Below are positions 10,621 through 19,507 of a stretch of 44,228 nucleotides of DNA, piece after piece. Within the stretch, counting starts at the first letter, position 1. Each line of letters opens with the position of its first letter. A program made the translations under genes and the position numbers. The notes under the pieces were generated by a model. That model saw only the letters and a program-made list of their open reading frames with translations. It was not told where the DNA came from and ran no database searches. Origin of the DNA: Priapulus caudatus (taxonomy: Eukaryota; Priapulida; Priapulimorpha; Priapulimorphida; Priapulidae); NCBI RefSeq assembly GCF_000485595.1, contig NW_014577269.1:307218-351445 (forward strand), in the 5' to 3' direction.

Positions 10621-10652
10621 TTACAAAGGTGGGAGTAAAAACACCTTTGTAA
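10621..10652. repeat. 11-bp perfect inverted repeat
   Basis: TTACAAAGGTG and CACCTTTGTAA flank a 10-nt loop. No polymerase III or snoRNA boxes were recognised around it. Confidence 0.8.
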
Positions 10653-10790
10653 GAATTCTTACAAATCGAGAATTCCTCGATTAATCCTATTGTGTACAAT
10701 TCATTTGTACATTCGACGGCACATTATCGCATTTACTCAGCGACTACTACTTTTACATGACTACCAGATGAATTCACAGTTCTATTACAT

Positions 10791-10805
10791 GGCGCCCTCT
10801 GTTGG
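10791..10805 (-). promoter_or_regulatory. CTCF-like site (one mismatch)
   Basis: The reverse complement reads CCAACAGAGGGCGCC. Against the CTCF core CCASYAGRKGGCRS only position 4 differs. This is a sequence match only. Binding is not shown, and such words also occur in repeats. Confidence 0.3.
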
Positions 10806-11667
10806 CTAAAATAATCAGTAAAACGTCCGCGCATTCAAAATTTCCTACAAGTAGTTACAATCCGTTGCGTGAAAGTAGCAACAAATTCGAGTATTTCTGT
10901 TGTTCCAATATGTGAGTGAGGTCAAAGCCACAAAATACATCTACCTTTGACGACTGAAAATAAAGGAGGCCAATTTAATTTTTTTATGAATATAAATATA
11001 TCGGAAATCCATATTGCCGAACTATGCGTAAAAACACGGCCAACATTGGATGCGCTACAAGTTACGCATATTCAAGTTTACATTATTTGGGAACCAACCC
11101 TGTGGGTGCGTTCAATGTAAAACACAACCTCAGAGTAGCCCCGTGGAAAGCTGTCTTTTTAAAAGAAGTGATAAATGTTCCTGATTTGTGTTAGCTTTGT
11201 CTAAAATAAAATTCGCTGTTGAATTAGCTCTGGATAATTTATTTCTTTTTCGCAATGCATTGATGACCAGCCTAGACATTAGAGCTGTCGTTCTGCGTTT
11301 CAAACTATATTCACCAACTCCTAAAGAAATCAGATACGCACGAGTATGAGAGGAGTAGGAATTACCGAAAATATAACTCAAAGCGAAACATTAAACATTG
11401 ATATAAATTTGAAAATGGCTTTTATTGGGAGCTCTGTATTGAGTTCGTTAAATTATTTGGTTTAAACAATCAGGCCTAAGTCATTCATTATTAACAATTC
11501 CTATTGCTGATCGAACAATGCTTCGCATTCAAATGTTCATGATATAATTTATTTATTTTTTGAATTTCCACATTTTTGAGTACCGTTATAAACATTTGTA
11601 TGTATTCATAATTATTTATACACATTGAGTCGTGTTTATTACATTAACTTAGATTTGGGTATATCAT

Positions 11668-12284
11668 AGGTCCTGATGCACTTGAAGTCTACGAAGGTCT
11701 TCAGTTTGAAGATAAGGACACCAAGATGCAAATTGACAAAATTATTGAGAAATTCTATTATTTCTGCGTTGGAGAGACCAATGAGATGTATGAGCGTTAA
11801 GCGGGACCAGGAATCCAGTAAAAACGCCGAATCGTATGTTGCTGAACTGAGAACACTAGCAAAAACTTGCAATTATGGCCAGCTGGAAGACAATTTGACC
11901 CGTGACCGACTGGTAATCGGGATCAGAGACAATTCCACCAGAATGAAGCGTTTGCAACTCCCGAAACTGACACATAAACAAAGTGTTGACATTTGCAAGG
12001 CGAATAAACAGACTACTCATCAAATGAGATTCCTACCTTCCTTGCATAATACGAAAGAAGATTTGAGCAGGTTGAAAGCAATTTTTGCAAGACATGGTAT
12101 TCCAGACATGTTTGTCTCGGACAATGGACCCCCATATAGTAGCAAGGAGTTCAGAAACTTCATGCAGAAGTACGAGATAGAGCATGTTACCAGTTCACCT
12201 GGTTACCCCCAGTCTAATGGCAAGGCTGAAAATGCTGTTAAAACAGCCAAACAGTTGACGACCAAAGCTTTGCATTACGAGTAA
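11668..12284 (+). pseudogene. Gypsy A gag-integrase fusion, copy 1
   Basis: The first part is Gag capsid: in one frame a G-P-D-A-L-E-V-Y motif and an I-I-E-K-F segment, then after a frameshift S-Y-V-A-E-L-R-T-L-A-K-T-C-N-Y-G and D-R-L-V-I-G-I-R-D, the classic Ty3/Gypsy Gag major-homology-like stretch. At about 12030 it passes abruptly into integrase: F-A-R-H-G-I-P, the catalytic Asp in V-S-D-N-G-P-P-Y, then S-P-G-Y-P-Q-S-N-G-K-A-E-N-A with the catalytic Glu. Everything between capsid and mid-integrase is missing. A TAA at 12282-12284 ends the frame. The product could be neither a full Gag nor an active integrase. Confidence 0.85.
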
Positions 12285-12481
12285 TCCATACCTAGTGCAG
12301 CTTGACTTGAGAAATACACCGACAGAGAATATGGATTGTTCTCCAGTACAGAGATTGTTTGGTCGGAGGACTAAAACACTTCTAACAACAACTAACAAGC
12401 TCCTGAAACCCAAAGTTGTAGAGGGGGTGAAGAATTCTTTTTTTGCGAAGAAAAGAGGAGACGAAGTACTACAATCATGGT
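11703..12481 (+). repeat. Tandem unit 1 (about 779 bp)
   Basis: Begins GTTTGAAGATAAGG and ends with AATCATGGTA. It is nearly identical to the following unit, with scattered substitutions and a small T-run length difference near 12436. Confidence 0.93.
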
Positions 12482-13063
12482 AGTTTGAAGATGAGGACAC
12501 CAAGATGCAAATTGACAAAATTATTGAGAAATTCAGTTATTTCTGCGTTGGAGAGACCAATGAGATTTATGAGCGTTAAGCGGGACCAGGAATCCAGTAA
12601 AAACGCCGAATCGTATGTTGCTGCACTGAGAACACTAGCAAAAACTTGCAATTATGGCCAGCTGGAAGACAATTTGATCCGTGACCGACTGGTAATCGGG
12701 ATCAGAGACAATTACACCAGAATGAAGCGTTTGCAACTCCCGAAACTGACACATAAACAAAGTGTTGACATTTGCAAGGCGAATAAACAGACTACTCATC
12801 AAATGAGATTCCTACCTTCCTTGCATAATACGAAAGAAGATTTGAGCAAGTTGAAAGCAATTTTTGCAAGACATGGTATTCCAGACATGTTTGTCTCGGA
12901 CAATGGACCCCCATATAGTAGCAAGGAGTTCAGAAACTTCATGCAGAAGTACGAGATAGAGCATGTTACCAGTTCACCTGGTTACCCCCAGTCTAATGGC
13001 AAGGCTGAGAATGCTGTGAAAACAGCCAAACAGTTGACGATCAAAGCTTTGCATTACGAGTGA
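12443..13063 (+). pseudogene. Gypsy A gag-integrase fusion, copy 2
   Basis: Second copy of the same capsid-integrase fusion, with identical junction and few substitutions. Its first dozen residues come from the upstream unit's integrase C-terminal coding, read across the duplication junction. The frame ends at TGA 13061-13063 where copy 1 has TAA, and the integrase region then continues in another frame from about 13074. The junction shared by both copies shows that the internal deletion preceded the duplication. Confidence 0.85.
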
Positions 13064-13260
13064 TCCATACCTAGTGCAGCTTGACTTGAGAAATACACCG
13101 ACAGAGAATATGGATTGTTCTCCAGTACAGAGATTGTTTGGTCGGAGGACTAAAACACTTCTAACAACAACTAACAAGCTCCTGAAACCCAAAGTTGTAG
13201 AGGGTGTAAAGAATTCTCTTTTGCGAAGAAAAGAGGAGACGAAGTACTACAATCATGGTA
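12482..13260 (+). repeat. Tandem unit 2 (about 779 bp)
   Basis: Starts at the AGTTTGAAGAT junction fused to CATGGT and repeats unit 1 at an offset of 779. It continues without a break into the unique integrase C-terminal coding sequence, so unit 2 is the copy attached to the natural 3' part. Confidence 0.93.
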
Positions 13261-13703
13261 GTAAGGAATTTGGCAAGCTCACAGGTGGTGACATAGTCAG
13301 GATCAAGCAATTTAGCCGTGACAAGAGAAGGGTTAAATCGGGTGTCGAATGTCAAATTGATATCATGTCGTACCAAGTTAGAACAGAAGACCGTAGTGTG
13401 TATAGGAAAAACAGGAAACACCTGCGGTCATCAAAGGAATCACCGATGGTGACTCGTGACGAGATCAGAGTACACACAGATCACCAAGTTTTCAGTGGCG
13501 GTCCAGTGCATGTGAACAACCCGGATAACCTAGTTCAGTCCGCACCACCAGTCATCAAACAGGTGACGCCTAGGAAATCAGGGCCCTGCGGGGGAAATAG
13601 AACACCTGACTCTATGTTGTGCAATAAGGACAGTGTACAGGAACATCCACGTGCGTCGTCTTCTGGTAGAGTGATCAAGAAACGTGTGGATGAAGGACTA
13701 TGA
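13074..13703 (+). pseudogene. Gypsy A integrase C-terminal region
   Basis: About 209 residues after the integrase core, beginning with an L-R-N-T-P-T segment, then S-P-V-Q-R-L-F-G-R-R-T-K-T-L, the helix typical of Gypsy integrase C-terminal ends, then G-D-I-V-R-I-K-Q-F and Y-Q-V-R-T-E-D (SH3-like fold), then a low-complexity basic tail ending K-K-R-V-D-E-G-L. The stop at 13701-13703 is probably the natural end of pol. This part is open and well preserved. Confidence 0.85.
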
Positions 13704-14042
13704 GACAAAATAATTGTGTGAACTCACCGGATTGGGTCACCGATCTAGAGCTATAGAACTGTAGACAACCGTTTTTTTTCATTTATCCGTGATATACATG
13801 TACATGAACATGTAGTTTCAGGTAGAGACTATGGTGACGTCCACTGATGTATATCAAGCGGTTCTTTCTATTGTTTACCAAATGTTAGGAACATTTCAGT
13901 TACTGTTCGGTGATGAGTAGTTGAATTATTTTTGTACCAATCACAGAGATTGTAATTCATCTGGTAGATACAAGTTGATATCCAAAGACAGTAACCCTTG
14001 TCTTGAAAAGTGATTTGAGTCCATTTGTCTTAAATAGGGGGA

Positions 14043-14256
14043 TGTGTCGATATAGTGGATTGCTCCCAGAGTCGAGACTGTAATGTACATTACACGTGTA
14101 TATGTATATGTATTGTATGTGTCGCCCCCCTATTATGACGTCACGAGGTGGCGGGGAATTGTATTGCATATGGCGGCAGTAAAGTTGTCAGTTAAAATAA
14201 AACGATGTGTTGTTTAGTTCCTTCCTACAGAACAAAGAGAAACCAACAACGTTACA
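14043..14256 (+). repeat. Putative 3' LTR of Gypsy A (214 bp)
   Basis: TAAATAGGGGGA (a polypurine tract) precedes TGTGTCGATATAG, and the unit ends AACGTTACA, giving TG...CA termini. An AAATAAAA signal lies near 14195. Its position about 340 bp after the pol stop fits a 3' LTR. No partner copy exists in the window, so limits rest on structure. Confidence 0.62.
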
Positions 14257-15129
14257 ACGTGGAAGGTGTGTCGTGATACGAAAGGTATCATCACACCCTA
14301 ACCGCAGGATATACATGTCGTAAAATAAAGTATTTAATGTTATGGAAGTTTAATTGTTTGCTATCATATTACTAACGAAAACATGTCACATACAGAATTT
14401 AATGGCACAGAATCCCCCATAGTTAGCGATTTCTCTCGTTAGATGTCACTAAGAACAGTTCTTAACTTGGGAGAGGCTTAGCCGCTGACCCCAACCACCT
14501 TGTTCCTCATTCGCTATTTTCGGTGACAGGCAGCGACAGTAGAGCATATGCCAGCTTGCTACGAACTACACGGTGACTCACGACGCTGTCCATACTTTTC
14601 ATTCATTGCCATTCAAACTGAAGTAGATATCATATTTATGATTGAACTACGCACGCACGATGTTTGCTACAGATTCTAATTAGCAACCGCAAGTGACTAA
14701 TTAGACGCCAAGTAAAACGAGGCCGTAATAACAACAGCTAGTTTCCCAAGTATCGATGGCAGAGGGATCACAGGGCAGACGCTTGCCAAATAGTTCAAAC
14801 CACATTAATATGCGTGCAAAGCGGATAGTATATATGAACGCAAAGCTTCGGTGCCTGTTTATGTCTTTCCTCTCTTGCTCTAATGATGCAGTACAGTACA
14901 CAATGCAGAGATGGGGAATAGAAGGGTGTGTGTGTGTGTGTGTGTCGATGTGTGCGTGCGCACATGTGTGTATGTGTGTATGTGTGTGCACGGCAGATAG
15001 ATACAAGGTGAGAAAGACAAAGTGGGGAGAGAGGGAGGGGAGGAGAAAAATAGTGAGAGAGGGGGAATAGGCAGTAATACAGAGACTGAGAGCTAACTTA
15101 CAAGATAGAAAGTCCGACCGAGACAAAAG
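14257..15129. other. Interval with no recognisable gene
   Basis: Contains an imperfect hairpin at about 14265-14297 (GGTGTG.../...CACACC), a (TG)n array at 14925-14989 and GA-rich low-complexity sequence from 15010. Frames crossing the TG array are simple-repeat artefacts. Confidence 0.6.
14925..14989. repeat. (TG)n microsatellite, interrupted
   Basis: TG run interrupted by CGATG, CGTGCGCACA and TATG. Confidence 0.92.
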
Positions 15130-16550
15130 GTGGGGAGGCGTATAGAGAAAGGGAAGGGGAGAGAGATAATAATGGAGGCAGCAGAGTGTTCCCATGATTC
15201 TGATAAGGCGATCAGAGTTATCGCACAATTTCAGACACGTCTAGAGAGTAAGAAAGAGTTCAATGAGACATCCCTAGTAGCAGTGGACTCAGAGAAAGCA
15301 GATAACATGCTCGGCTATGGTACAGCAAACGCATTGGGACTGGTTAGAATCGACACAGACAATGTGATCAAAGCCACTACTTCCGACTCACCCAGTGGGG
15401 GTGCTGTGGAGAAACTGATCCAGAAACATTCTGGGTTATTTACTGAGTTGGAAAGTTAAAGGGGTATCAGGCTAAAAATACACATAGATCCTGATGTGCC
15501 GCCAGTGATACAGCCTAGACGACATGTGCCGTTTCACATGCGCAAACGTGTAGAAGAGGAGATTGAGCGCCTTGAATGTCTAGAATGCATAGAGGAAGCC
15601 AGTGGGCCAACCACATAGCTACCACCAGCAGTGTTCACCAACAGTAAAATCTGGTGCGATCCGACTGTGCATTGATAGTCGGAGGGCTAATGAAGCTAAG
15701 TACCGATCATAGATAATCGCATACATGATTTGAATGGTGCAAAGATATTCTCTACCATCGACATACGCGAGGGATTCCATCAGCTCGAGATTAGTCCTGA
15801 ATCACGAGATATATGACATTCTCATGTCACTGTGGTATCTACCGGTACAAACGGTTGATATATGAAATCTCTCTCATCAGCACATAAACTGTTTCAGAAA
15901 GTGATTGAACAAACAATTCAAGGAATACCGCGAGTCAGAAATATCGCTGATGATATAATAATCTATGGACCGGACCAAGCCTCCCATGACGAAAGCCTAC
16001 GACTCCTGTTCGAGAAACTGTCTGAAAAGGGGTTGACGCTGCGATGAGAGAAGTGTTCCTTTAATCAAACTGTTACGTTCTATGGTTTCCGCTGGTCAGG
16101 AGGTTGTCTGTCTCCTGATCCCTCCAGGGTGCAGGCGATTGCTAACCTTGACGCACCGAAGCATCCAGCACAGCTACGGTCAGTTCTCAGCATGACGAAT
16201 TACTGTGCGAAATTCATCCCTAAGTATTCAGATATAATCGCACCACTCAGAAAACTGACCCAGAAAGATGTTAAGTCGGAGTGGGACGAGGAACACGAAT
16301 TAGCATTCCGCAAACTCACGAAGGTACTCATGGAGAAGCCAGCTCTGGCTTTTTCCAATCCAGGCAAAGATACATAAATCCTAACTGACGCATCACATGT
16401 AGGAGTATCTGCGATCCTGACCCAGCGAGATGGGGACGATATAAGGACTGTCGCGTATGCCAATTGGGCATTGACTCCAGTGGAGCAGAAGTATCCGGAG
16501 ACTGACAGGGAAGCCCTAAGCGTAATATGGACATGTGAACACTTTCATTT

Positions 16551-16554
16551 GTAT
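16551..16554. repeat. Target duplication of the 426-bp solo LTR (left copy)
   Basis: GTAT, repeated at 16981-16984. Confidence 0.82.
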
Positions 16555-16980
16555 TGTAACATATGTTTTGCACTTGTTACATGAATTAGTCAGGAGGCTA
16601 GACTAGAGTGTTTGGTGATCAGTTAGTCTGTGTAGACGCAGCGTCGCGCATATTGGGCGGCTACATTGATGTTACAGGGAGTTGGATAAGCGGATTTTAG
16701 GTTAGGCAGTTTCTATGATCATTGTAAAATGGGGGTAGGATGCGGTCTGGGAGAACGGGTACATGTGCGTGCAGGATGAGTTGTATGAGTTTTGGGGGTA
16801 ATATATGGAAGAGAGAAGTAGGAAGGGAATTCTGGTTCTGGTCGCGGAAGGAGACACTCGCGCGTATGTGCGTGTGCGCGTTCTTTGTCTCTTTGTGCGA
16901 TGCGTCTACACTGTATGAGTTATTAAAGATGATTCCGGTTACAACACAAGTTTGAATTTATATCATCATTCTTGTTTACA
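16555..16980 (+). mobile_element. Solo LTR (426 bp) inserted in the RNase H of Gypsy B
   Basis: Begins TGTAACATATG and ends TTGTTTACA (TGTAA...TTACA termini) between two copies of GTAT. It interrupts the RNase H coding sequence between the Tyr of H-F-H-L-Y and the Val of V-Y-G-K. Subtracting the LTR plus one GTAT brings the two halves into the same frame with no lost codon. The inserting element must have been another LTR retrotransposon with 4-bp duplications, reduced to one LTR by recombination. Orientation is tentative. Confidence 0.87.
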
Positions 16981-16984
16981 GTAT
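16981..16984. repeat. Target duplication of the 426-bp solo LTR (right copy)
   Basis: GTAT, matching 16551-16554. Confidence 0.82.
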
Positions 16985-17378
16985 GTGTATGGTAAGCCAT
17001 TCAAAGTATTGACGGATCACAAGGCATTGGTCCCGATATTCAACAACCCCGAAAGCCAAGAGCACAATCTAACTGGCACGGTATGCCCTCAGACTAAGTT
17101 ACCCATACCAGCTTACTGTAACGTATAGACCGGGGTTCAATAATCCAGCAGATTTCATGAGTAGGAACCCTTTACCGAATGATAGGCCTAACTCGGGGGA
17201 GGTCTGGTTAGGAGAGCCAAAATGACAAATGGTGTACTCTGTGTCTATCTGGGATAGAGGCGAGTGTTCTAGAAAGGTATCGAAAGAGCAAGGACGAGCT
17301 ATGTGCATCTCCAGATGGTGACTACGTACTCAGGGGTACTCGTTTGGTGATACCAGCGGTGGTATACAATCCAGAGTC

Positions 17379-18050
17379 TTGACCTTGGCACATGAGGTAC
17401 ACGTAGGACTGGTCAAAACGAAACAGTTGCTAAGAGAGAAGGTGTGGTTTTCGTACATCGATCATAACGCAGAGACACTGCTGAAGAACTGTCTAGCGTG
17501 TCAAGGCTGTACGACGGATAAGATGCCTCAAGAACAGCCAAAGACGTCCGATCTACCTTCTGCGGTGTGGCAGGAAGTGTGCATCGACTTCTGGGGCTCC
17601 ACAGCTGGCGGTACCTATGCGCTGGTTTTAGTGGACGAATACTCTCAGTACCCTCTTGTATAACGTATACCATCTGTGTCAGCAGAGATTGTTATACCAG
17701 TATTCGACAAAGTATTTTCAGAGTATGGTATACCACTGGTTGTTAAGTCCGATAATAGCCCGCCATTTCAAAGAGCAAAGTTCGCTGCATATTGCAATTA
17801 TATTGGATGCAAGCACCGGAGGATTACACCAGTGTGGCCCAAAGCCAACACAGAAGCGGAAATATTCATGCAGAACCTAGGGAAGGTTGCTACTACGGCT
17901 ACAGTGGAATGGAAGTCTTGGAAACAAGAGTTCCTGAAAAGAGAAAGAGAATTTCTGAGGAACTACAGAAGCACCCCTCACCCATCCACTGGTAAAGCAC
18001 CTGTGGTACTGAGGCATGGCAGGCTAGTTCGAATTAAGATACCATCATTG
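17379..18050 (+). pseudogene. pol: Gypsy B integrase
   Basis: His-His-Cys-Cys module at the start (H-E-V-H, then C-L-A-C-Q), then the core: C-I-D-F-W-G (first Asp), K-S-D-N-S-P-P-F (second Asp, with the usual Gly of D-N-G-P replaced by Ser) and A-N-T-E-A-E-I (Glu). A TAA at 17661-17663 splits the domain but the frame is unchanged. After about residue 130 of the 17676 frame the sequence loses resemblance, where the inverted fragment begins. Confidence 0.85.
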
Positions 18051-18054
18051 ACGA

Positions 18055-18235
18055 AGTTCTCGACAAAGAAGTCCGAAGGAGTCCTTGCTGTTTCGAGACG
18101 TTTCTAGAACACTTGCCACTATCCCAGATGGACACGGAGTACTCCATTTGTCATCTTTGACTCTCCTAACCACTTCCTGTAACGTGGGGTCTTCCAATGT
18201 CGCACTACGGATCTCTTCCAGATACATTGTTTTTG
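18055..18235 (-). pseudogene. Inverted fragment of a related Gypsy pol
   Basis: The minus strand encodes M-Y-L-E-E-I-R-S-A-T-L-E-D-P-T and a V-K-D-D-K-W-S-T motif, the linker between RNase H and integrase. Its nucleotide sequence matches the plus strand at about 17195-17310 (shared words GGTTAGGAGAG, ATGACAAATGG, CATCTGGGATAG, AGTGTTCTAGAAA) at roughly four in five positions. It comes from a sister copy rather than being a perfect local inversion. Confidence 0.78.
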
Positions 18236-18432
18236 GAAAACTGTGAGCGAATAATATAGCGAAAGAGACAATAGCTAGCTACAAGTTAACGTGTAGAGAC
18301 AAAGTTCTTGTTAAAGCCAGGAAAGTGAATAAGTTACCTGTTACATTACCAAGCCCTCCAGCAGTGGCTAAACGTCCACAGATCACTGTCAAGCCAGAAC
18401 CATCAAAAGAATTACCAGATTTTGAACTTTAG

Positions 18433-18630
18433 ATACTTGTGTTTCTGTGTGATAGCCAGAATAATGCCATGAGACCTCAAGTCCAGGATGTCAGGTAGTC
18501 TAACCTGCTCCTGTAACCGGTTAGTATTATTTGTTTTATTGTGATAAAGTATTATGACTTTTCCTAGGATAGAACTTTAAAGTCAAACTTAAGTGTTCGT
18601 GTTTAGAAGTGATCATTTCGTTTTTATGTC
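18433..18630. other. Possible 3' untranslated/LTR remnant of Gypsy B
   Basis: AT-rich DNA after the last pol stop, directly before the insertion site of Gypsy C. No paired LTR is seen, so assignment to Gypsy B is by position only. Confidence 0.35.
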
Positions 18631-18634
18631 CACA
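18631..18634. repeat. Target duplication of Gypsy C (left copy)
   Basis: CACA, repeated at 25767-25770 outside the other LTR. The word is low-complexity, but its position at both exact LTR edges supports it. Confidence 0.8.
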
Positions 18635-18849
18635 TGTTACGCCCGTTCATCACGTAAGTATACAGCATTAAATAATAGCGGACAGGCGCTAAATTGACGA
18701 CCCAGCAGCAGCACGAACCACATCGAACGCCATCTTTCTGAGGAGAGAACACCACGCATGCGCGCCGTTTAATACCAACATAAAATAATGCATAGATCGT
18801 ACATTTCGTACATTAGGAATCGTATAATAGAAATCACATCTTCTCCACA
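18635..18849 (-). repeat. 3' LTR of Gypsy C (215 bp)
   Basis: On the element strand it starts TGTGGAGAAG and ends GCGTAACA. It is identical to 25552-25766. It contains ACGCATGCGC (18754-18763), close to the NRF1 motif, and CGCCATCTT (18728-18736), which reads AAGATGGCG on the element strand, close to YY1. Confidence 0.95.
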
Positions 18850-18863
18850 CTCTCCCCCCCTTT
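18850..18863 (-). other. Polypurine tract of Gypsy C
   Basis: The element strand reads AAAGGGGGGGAGAG immediately before the 3' LTR start TGTGGAG, the expected primer for plus-strand synthesis. Confidence 0.85.
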
Positions 18864-19507
18864 ACAGCTAACTTCGACTTTCGTATTGAGAATATTTAAA
18901 ATCTAACATGAGTCCTTAACAATAACTTCGATAACGTTCCAACGATATTCTAGCAATATTCACAAATGCGGATGGGTAGTTTATTGAAATAAACTTGTGG
19001 GCAGAGGTTGCTAGCACTTGCACCACAGACACGGTCCTCAGCACCGGTCTCCCACATCAACTAACCTCACTTATGAAACATTAGTCTCACTCTAACCTCC
19101 AAGATAAACCACTTAACACACAACAGGAAAGTGTCATGGCTACCACTACACAAATGGATAATGAGCAACGACTAAAAGGAATTTGAACATGTTAATCTAT
19201 TAACATTCTCCATCGATAATATCTACAGGTTGATCAGACCTGAGTTTAGATAACGGTGTCTTTATGTACACCCAATGGAATATCCTTCTTCTAGTCACAG
19301 AGTCTCTCTGAAAGCTCATATGTATCACGGTACACACATTTCCATTGAAACTTGTCCAAATAAATGCAACCACGCGAGATTGTCTGACATATTAACTCAA
19401 TCAATAAATGCATAGTTCAACTTAAATTCACTCTCTAATACATGTACTCATCTCAACAGTTCACTCATGTTCACGAATAAAACTGGCTATTCACGTACAC
19501 ACTAGCC
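18864..19507 (-). other. 3' untranslated region of Gypsy C
   Basis: About 640 bp between the pol stop and the polypurine tract, AT-rich, with no reading frame or env-like signal or membrane segment on the element strand. I therefore see no envelope gene. Confidence 0.65.

Larger units (their letters stand above)
9280..11640. other. Interval with no recognisable gene
   Basis: Mostly AT-rich DNA without convincing reading frames or known domains. It contains a C run near 9768, an interrupted (GA)n array at 10101-10152, a short hairpin at 10621-10652 and a CTCF-like word at 10791-10805. Short minus-strand frames at 10417-10611 and 11130-11381 show no family resemblance. Confidence 0.6.
11640..14256 (+). 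mobile_element. Gypsy remnant A with tandemly duplicated gag-integrase fusion
   Basis: A Ty3/Gypsy-derived block lacking zinc knuckle, protease, RT and RNase H. Gag capsid sequence is joined directly to the second half of the integrase core, and this fusion occurs twice in tandem (period 779 bp). It is followed by the integrase C-terminal region and a putative 3' LTR. No 5' LTR was found upstream, so the left end is truncated at about 11640-11670. Confidence 0.82.
15130..18432 (+). pseudogene. pol: Gypsy remnant B, decayed pol
   Basis: A Ty3/Gypsy pol in domain order with many stops. Protease/RT linker at 15130-15459 (G-Y-G-T-A-N-A-L-G-L). RT at 15460-16380: F-S-T-I-D-I-R with motif A Asp near 15760, the catalytic box read as I-A-D-D at about 15940-15960, and Y-G-F-R-W-S-G. 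RNase H at 16380-17100: L-T-D-A-S, then the end of one motif and the start of the next split by a solo LTR. Integrase at 17379-18050. A C-terminal segment ends at TAG 18430-18432. A 181-bp piece of related pol lies inverted near 18055-18235. No LTRs of its own were identified. Confidence 0.82.

Noticed and set aside
18864-19507. Envelope gene for Gypsy C
   Set aside because: No frame, signal peptide or membrane segment on the element strand in the 640 bp after pol.
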